A stretch of 64,000 nucleotides of DNA from Wolfiporia cocos (lineage: Eukaryota; Basidiomycota; Agaricomycetes; Polyporales; Phaeolaceae), in contig JACCLO010000002.1 in the NCBI GenBank assembly GCA_029448655.1, forward strand, positions 3,162,001-3,226,000, written 5' to 3'. Of the stretch, positions 59,426-64,000 are shown piece after piece. The notes beneath the pieces are model-generated. The model searched no databases. It saw only the letters and a program-made list of their open reading frames with translations, and was not told the DNA's origin. How positions within the stretch are numbered: the first letter of the stretch is position 1; each line of letters begins with the position of its first letter. A program made the translations under genes and the position numbers.

Positions 59426-60226
59426 CCTTAGAGCCGACAATGGCGCCTCTGTCTTCTTCTCGCTTGACACTATCGATTCTCTTTGTTCCTATAATTGAAG
59501 CGCTGTTGGAACTCGTGATATACAGCAGCACCGTAAGTTGATTGATGGGCACGTTATGGCCAGCCAGTGTATGGTGTATCAAGGGGGATTCTGGGACTAA
59601 CTCCCATCAGCTGTTAGAGGTTCGTGCACGAGATAATTCCGTGCTATGCAGATCTGGCCGCTGGTAGGACGCGGTGAAATAGAGCAGGCTAAGCAGCAGC
59701 TACTATTTTCATGCAATTTACACGTACACGTAATTTATGTTTTAACCCAATAGCTGTGATATGAGGTTACATGATTAGGCGGGTCGCCACTGTTATGTCC
59801 GAAATTGAGTTGCACCTTACAAACTCATAATCAATCAAGATAACGATCTGAGCAAACGGGCGTCACATTGCGGCTAGCGCTGAGAGCTGAGAGGGCGCCT
59901 CTTGTCGACGACGTGCTATCGCCGCTACGACTACAAATGTGGAGAGAGACGCAGCTTCATAGCGCCGGAAATCGATGTCATCTTCGGAAGTCACTGGAGC
60001 TTGGTTCTTTTGTCTGTTACTATGGCTCACAAGCAGGCCTGTAGAGAAGGAGAAGTGTAGGCCCTAAGATATGGAGAAATCGACTGGGATGAGTGGGCTA
60101 CCCCCTTCCTCCCATGCTCTATAGTCTCCTGCGTCCGTTAGTGACCGTGCATGTACTTAGTCTATTGCCCGCAATGTTTTCAGGGAATTAGGCGGATGCT
60201 GGTTGGCCTTATTTTGCCGGCTAATG
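59426..60226. other. Intergenic region, 0.8 kb, AT-richer
   Basis: Between the helicase start and the hAT-like element. It should hold the helicase promoter. No gene or repeat structure was seen. Confidence 0.45.
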
Positions 60227-60234
60227 CCCCGGAC
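60227..60234. repeat. Target-site duplication, left (CCCCGGAC)
   Basis: CCCCGGAC lies directly before the left terminal repeat and is identical to the 8 bp directly after the element (60905-60912). Confidence 0.9.
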
Positions 60235-60904
60235 TAAGGCTCCAACCATATAATGTATATACCATGTATACATGGTTTCATATATATACTATATACATGT
60301 ATTTACACGTGGCCGAGTACATGGTATATACATGGTATATTATATGGTATATGGTTGTTGTGAATGCATTCATATTAGACCCTCAAATTGTTGTTTTGAA
60401 TATGTACATGAGCTAGTTATGTGTCTTACAGATTGTATGGTGCAGTGGCAATATGAGATTTGGACAATCTGGTGGCCACTGTGCAAATGCAAAGATGTTA
60501 AGTCATAATTCACATACTCTGCTTACCCTCTCAATTGGCGGAAGGTAAGATCAGATTTATGTTTATGCTATATATTATCCCACATAGTGATTATATCATG
60601 CATTAGACTCATGTGTCAAAGTTTCCCATCATCTCACACATTGTGCACAATTCCTAAGCCATTCCAGCTACTAGTGTGGCTGTTGAATACTGAACACCAA
60701 ATCTTTCCTTGCATCAGCCAAGTACTGATACCTATGGCATGTTGTTGAAGGAGGAGACAATCTCCAGAGCCATATGGGCAAGGCAATGGCTATGTCAAGA
60801 TGTCTGAAAAATCTACCATCTGAAAACCATGTAAACCATGTATATACCATATACCATATATTTACTGATTTCCTGTACATGTATATTATATGGTTGGAGC
60901 CTTA
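60235..60904. mobile_element. Non-autonomous DNA transposon (hAT-like MITE), 670 bp
   Basis: The ends are perfect inverted repeats: TAAGGCTCCAACCATATAAT at 60235-60254 and its exact complement at 60885-60904. An identical 8-bp CCCCGGAC flanks both sides, the duplication length of the hAT superfamily. Just inside each end are many short motifs built from ACATGGTATA and CCATATA, like the subterminal repeats of hAT elements. The interior is AT-rich, unlike the surrounding GC-rich genes, and carries no transposase reading frame; the small frames inside look random. It therefore needs a transposase from elsewhere. The untouched target duplication and full end identity suggest a fairly recent insertion. 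The superfamily is inferred from duplication length, not from a protein. Confidence 0.88.
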
Positions 60905-60912
60905 CCCCGGAC
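60905..60912. repeat. Target-site duplication, right (CCCCGGAC)
   Basis: Exact copy of the left 8-bp duplication, directly after the right terminal repeat. Confidence 0.9.
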
Positions 60913-61644
60913 CCCCCCTATCGATTACATGCGTATGATCGAGCTAATCAGCGTCAAACAGGCGCAATCTAATTTGACACAAAAACCGCGCCCTTGCCGG
61001 GTCGTGCGCACTGCGCACTAAGAACTCCGACTTTCTGGTGACTCAATTGGTAATAATATCGTGATCTCCCCGAGTCTTCGATCGTCGATCAGATCGCGGC
61101 CTAGCGAAGCCGCGGTGGCAGACAGCGGTAACCAGAACCTGTATGGAAAGATTCTGGTCATATTCAATAGAGGTGATTCACTAACAGTTCGGCTTTTTCG
61201 CAATGAGTGAAATGAGGACCGGTGGAAAGTGGCATCACTGATACCCAACGAGATGAGCGCCTCAGTACTGCAGTAACTCCGCGGATTTCCCTTGTGGGGA
61301 GCTTCAATGAATCACCTCCTATCAGGATGTCATTCATGGTAAGGCTGTACCCGTGGGACTCTAGGTGTATGTCGAGAGTTCCCAGGGGCACATTCAGATT
61401 CATCTGGACGTATTGTTGATAGCGTTAACCTGCGGAATACTGGGCAATACAATCTAAACCACCAACAGCCATATCAGCGTGCGTCGGGGTCGTCGTTGTT
61501 GTATCCATACAGGTGACTTATGGTCGCGAATCTACAAGATGCTGAATACAGTACTGGCAAGCAATGAAGAAAAAAGACAAATAAGATAGTCAACACGACG
61601 GTTCATTAGTCACAACAGCCATGTCACGTCGCGCAATGACATGG
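60913..61644. other. Intergenic region with a possible exon remnant
   Basis: About 730 bp between the element and the INO80 stop. On the minus strand, 61164-61403 reads MNLNVPLGTLDIHLESHGYS and then LTMNDILIGGDSLKLPTREI, and 61018-61160 reads PYRFWLPLSATAASLGRDL, both protein-like. I could not join them by a sound splice, so a small gene or a decayed one are both possible. Confidence 0.3.
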
Positions 61645-64000
61645 CTATGAAGCATCCTGATGTTCGGAGACGATGACCGTCTTCTTTCTTCCTCCCCGTT
61701 GACCCGGCTTCCTGCCTCGAGATGTACCCTCTCCCTTCCGCTTTCTACCACGACCAGATGGCGCAGGCACGGCCATATCATTCTCTGCCAGCTCCTGCCC
61801 ATAGGTAGATGTAGATGGTTGGCCAAAGAACTCGTCTCCTTCTTCGTTCCACAGATCACCGATGACAGCGCCGCTGCCCGGTGCTGCATCTGTGGCGAGT
61901 CTCTTGCCCTTGCTCCTCGCCGAAGGCTCCGTATTGGTATTTATTGCTGACAGTTGATCTTCATTCAAGAGCAACGACACGATCTCGCTGGGTTTCGTGA
62001 CATCAGTGAATGTCTTGTTACCGACTACGATGTCTTGCACCTGCATGATGATAATCAGGAGACAGCACGGTACATACTCAACGAGCTTGACTTACATCCT
62101 TCTTGACTCTCGCCAACTGAACGATTCGTTCGTCAATCGTCCCTTTTGTGATGAGTCGATACACCGTAACCTGGCGCGTTTGACCAAGACGGTGAGCCCG
62201 GTCCATAGCCTGGGCATCGTTGGACGGGTTCCAGTCGTGGTCATAGAAAACAACCGTATCCGCTGCAGTCAGGTTGATACCCAAACCACCGGCTCGCGTA
62301 CTCAGCAGGAATATGAAGATGTCGGGTCTATATGGGAAAATGGTTAGATTCGCAATGACGGCCTGTCTGCACACAAACCTCGTTTGCCATTCCATCACCA
62401 TGTCTCGTCTGTCCTCCAGTTTCGACGAGCCATCAAGGCGGAGGTACTTGTATTGTCGGTAAATGAGATATTCCTCCATGAGGTCCATCATTCTAGTCAT
62501 CTGGAAATAGATCAAGACGCGATGGTCGCCTGCCTTGAGTTCTTGCAGCAAAGTATCGAGGCGAGCAAGTTTGCCAGAGTCAAAGATGAGCCGCTTCGCT
62601 TCCGGCACTTGCATTGTTGATAGTGGCAGCTGATCTGGAGATGAACCGCCAGCAAGTCCAGATACATGCACGCCAGGGAACTGCTTGTAGTATTCTGCAC
62701 ACGCCGCTGGCAAGTCCCACAATTCTCGTGGGATACCGTAAAGAGCCAGAGACTCAACAGGAGACTCTCGGAGCTGAGCCTGATGTTCCACGAAGGTACG
62801 GTCTTCGCAGTATAGGGAGATAGGCGGCGCGACTGCAGGTGGAATGAACCATTTCAAGTCTCTTCTCGAGAGGCAAGACATTTTCCAAGCAGTGCGCGAG
62901 ATCATACTGGGGTCAGGGAGACCTTCCGTGGAGTCAGGACGACTCAGCAGGACACGCCAGAAGATCTGGAATGGGTTCGACAAAATGCTCCCAACGAACG
63001 AGGATTCCCTATGAGCACATTAGGAGAGTCATGGGAGAGCCAAGTGCAGACTTACGATCCGTATAGTCCATCTTCAACACGCTGTGCCTCCGTTTGCGCA
63101 GCCGAGATATGTCTCTTTATTGGATGCATGGTATGTATAGCATGTGCTTCCGCAGGAGACATGCCGGCAAATCTCAGGAACGAGAACGAAGATTGCACTT
63201 TGACGAAGGTGAGGTCACGATTTGTGTAGTAATGTAGGATACGTACCTTCGCTAAGCAACGACTTGTGTATCCAATCCGGTGCCCAAATATTCATCAATC
63301 TAGCCAGATGCGACGTGTCTCCACCGTTCTCTGGTTCTTGTTGTGGTACGTCCAAAAGCCCACCATCGTGGTACATCAACTTCGGGATGGAGAACTTGAT
63401 GGGATTGCAGACTGAATATGGAAGCTGAACAAAGTCACCCTCATATTTGAGTGGACCCGACCGTCCGAATTCGGAGAATGAGAATGGTGCGACGACATCT
63501 GCTTGCTCGAACAACTCTGGGTGATTGCACACCTATACAACATGAATAACAAGTCACAAGGGGAAATGACCACTGTAATGACGTACCTTGCGGAACTGCA
63601 TGACGAGGTTCATCAGCGAGCGTGCCGAGTCCGCGTCGCCGATATTGGCCGCTTTCTCTAGAAGATCTGCAACAGACACATTGGCAAGCAGCGCCTTGTA
63701 CATCGCACGTTGGCGCGCGCTCAGGTCAACGTAGATATCTTTCTCGATCTGTGGGCATTGTAATTAGCGATGACCACGACAGACGGCGCAACATATTACC
63801 TTGTCGCTGAGTTCATTCTGTACATGACGCTTGACGCGACGAAGCATGAAGGGCTTCAAGATCATATGCAGCCGACGCAGTTGATGCTCATTGAGCTTGC
63901 TTCCCTTATTCTCTGCCGCATTCTCAATGTCCTTGGAGAACCACTCGTTGAACTCGTCATGCGAGTCGAACAGGCTAGGCATGATGAAGTGCAGCAGCGC
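61645..64000 (-). CDS. INO80: INO80 chromatin-remodelling ATPase, C-terminal part (partial)
   Basis: Ino80 is a Snf2-family ATPase that slides nucleosomes and edits H2A.Z. The gene continues past the right edge, so its N-terminus, HSA domain and ATPase motif I are missing. Visible in order: [40 protein letters not shown] and [11 protein letters not shown] (end of the first RecA lobe), [19 protein letters not shown], then within the INO80 insertion [20 protein letters not shown]. The second lobe follows: [56 protein letters not shown] and motif [19 protein letters not shown]. The tail reads [20 protein letters not shown] and ends basic and Gly/Arg-rich ([12 protein letters not shown]) at 61645. 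Exons are short. Confidence 0.97.

Noticed and set aside
60272..60508. Small open frame inside the hAT-like element
   Set aside because: It is a translation of AT-rich subterminal repeats (many Tyr, Met, Val, His) with no transposase motif.

Overview
The window looks like nuclear DNA of a filamentous basidiomycete, most likely an Agaricomycete. The genes are dense on both strands and cut by many short introns (about 45-70 nt) with GT-AG ends. Nearly every protein resembles a fungal family: a basidiomycete-type LIM protein, a Fus3/Kss1-class MAP kinase, flavocytochrome b2-like dehydrogenases, a secreted cupredoxin and many disordered Ser/Pro-rich proteins. There are no bacterial operons, no CRISPR array and no tRNA that I could see. 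Gene models were spliced by eye, so inner exon edges are good where a domain runs across the junction and approximate elsewhere.

Layout, left to right. 1-243: 3' end of a C2H2 zinc-finger-like gene. 502-4900 (-): a CNH-like plus GYF-domain protein. 5198-5854 (-): unresolved coding-like stretch. 6443-7658 (-): cyclin H of TFIIH. 8037-9376 (+): secreted GPI-type Ser/Thr-rich protein. 9697-11086 (-): IES2, an INO80-complex subunit. 12221-13180 (-): RNA polymerase III subunit RPC5. 13533-15913 (-): multi-pass membrane protein. 16266-16943 (+): adenylate kinase 6/FAP7. 17028-17909 (-): conserved fungal nuclear-type protein. 18425-21479 (+): unknown helical protein. 21909-25527 (+): LIM protein. 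26990-28381 (+) and 28885-30382 (-): two disordered proteins. 31358-32155 (-): J-domain protein. 32606-35237 (-): seven-pass membrane protein with a long tail. 36030-36821 (+): GAR transformylase (ADE8). 37158-39424 and 39872-42127 (both -): tandem flavocytochrome b2-like genes. 42770-45072 (+): SAP/coiled-coil protein. 45678-47349 (-): MAP kinase. 49014-50577 (+): double-cupredoxin secreted protein. 50987-52780 (-) and 53044-53661 (+): divergent CBF5 and eL22. 53896-59425 (-): DExH RNA helicase with UBA. 60235-60904: non-autonomous hAT-like element. 61645-64000 (-): INO80 ATPase, 5' end outside the window.

Most genes are housekeeping: transcription (cyclin H, RPC5, INO80, IES2), ribosome biogenesis and translation (CBF5, FAP7, eL22, DExH helicase), purine synthesis (ADE8) and signalling (MAPK). 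Two members of one remodeller, IES2 and the INO80 ATPase, lie about 50 kb apart. CBF5 and eL22 share a 263-bp divergent promoter.

No new defence or biosynthetic system was found. The most distinctive signals are a 670-bp terminal-inverted-repeat element with perfect 8-bp target duplications, the tandem b2 pair that lacks a visible mitochondrial presequence, the CNH-GYF domain combination, and an RDRTGD repeat array in the LIM protein.
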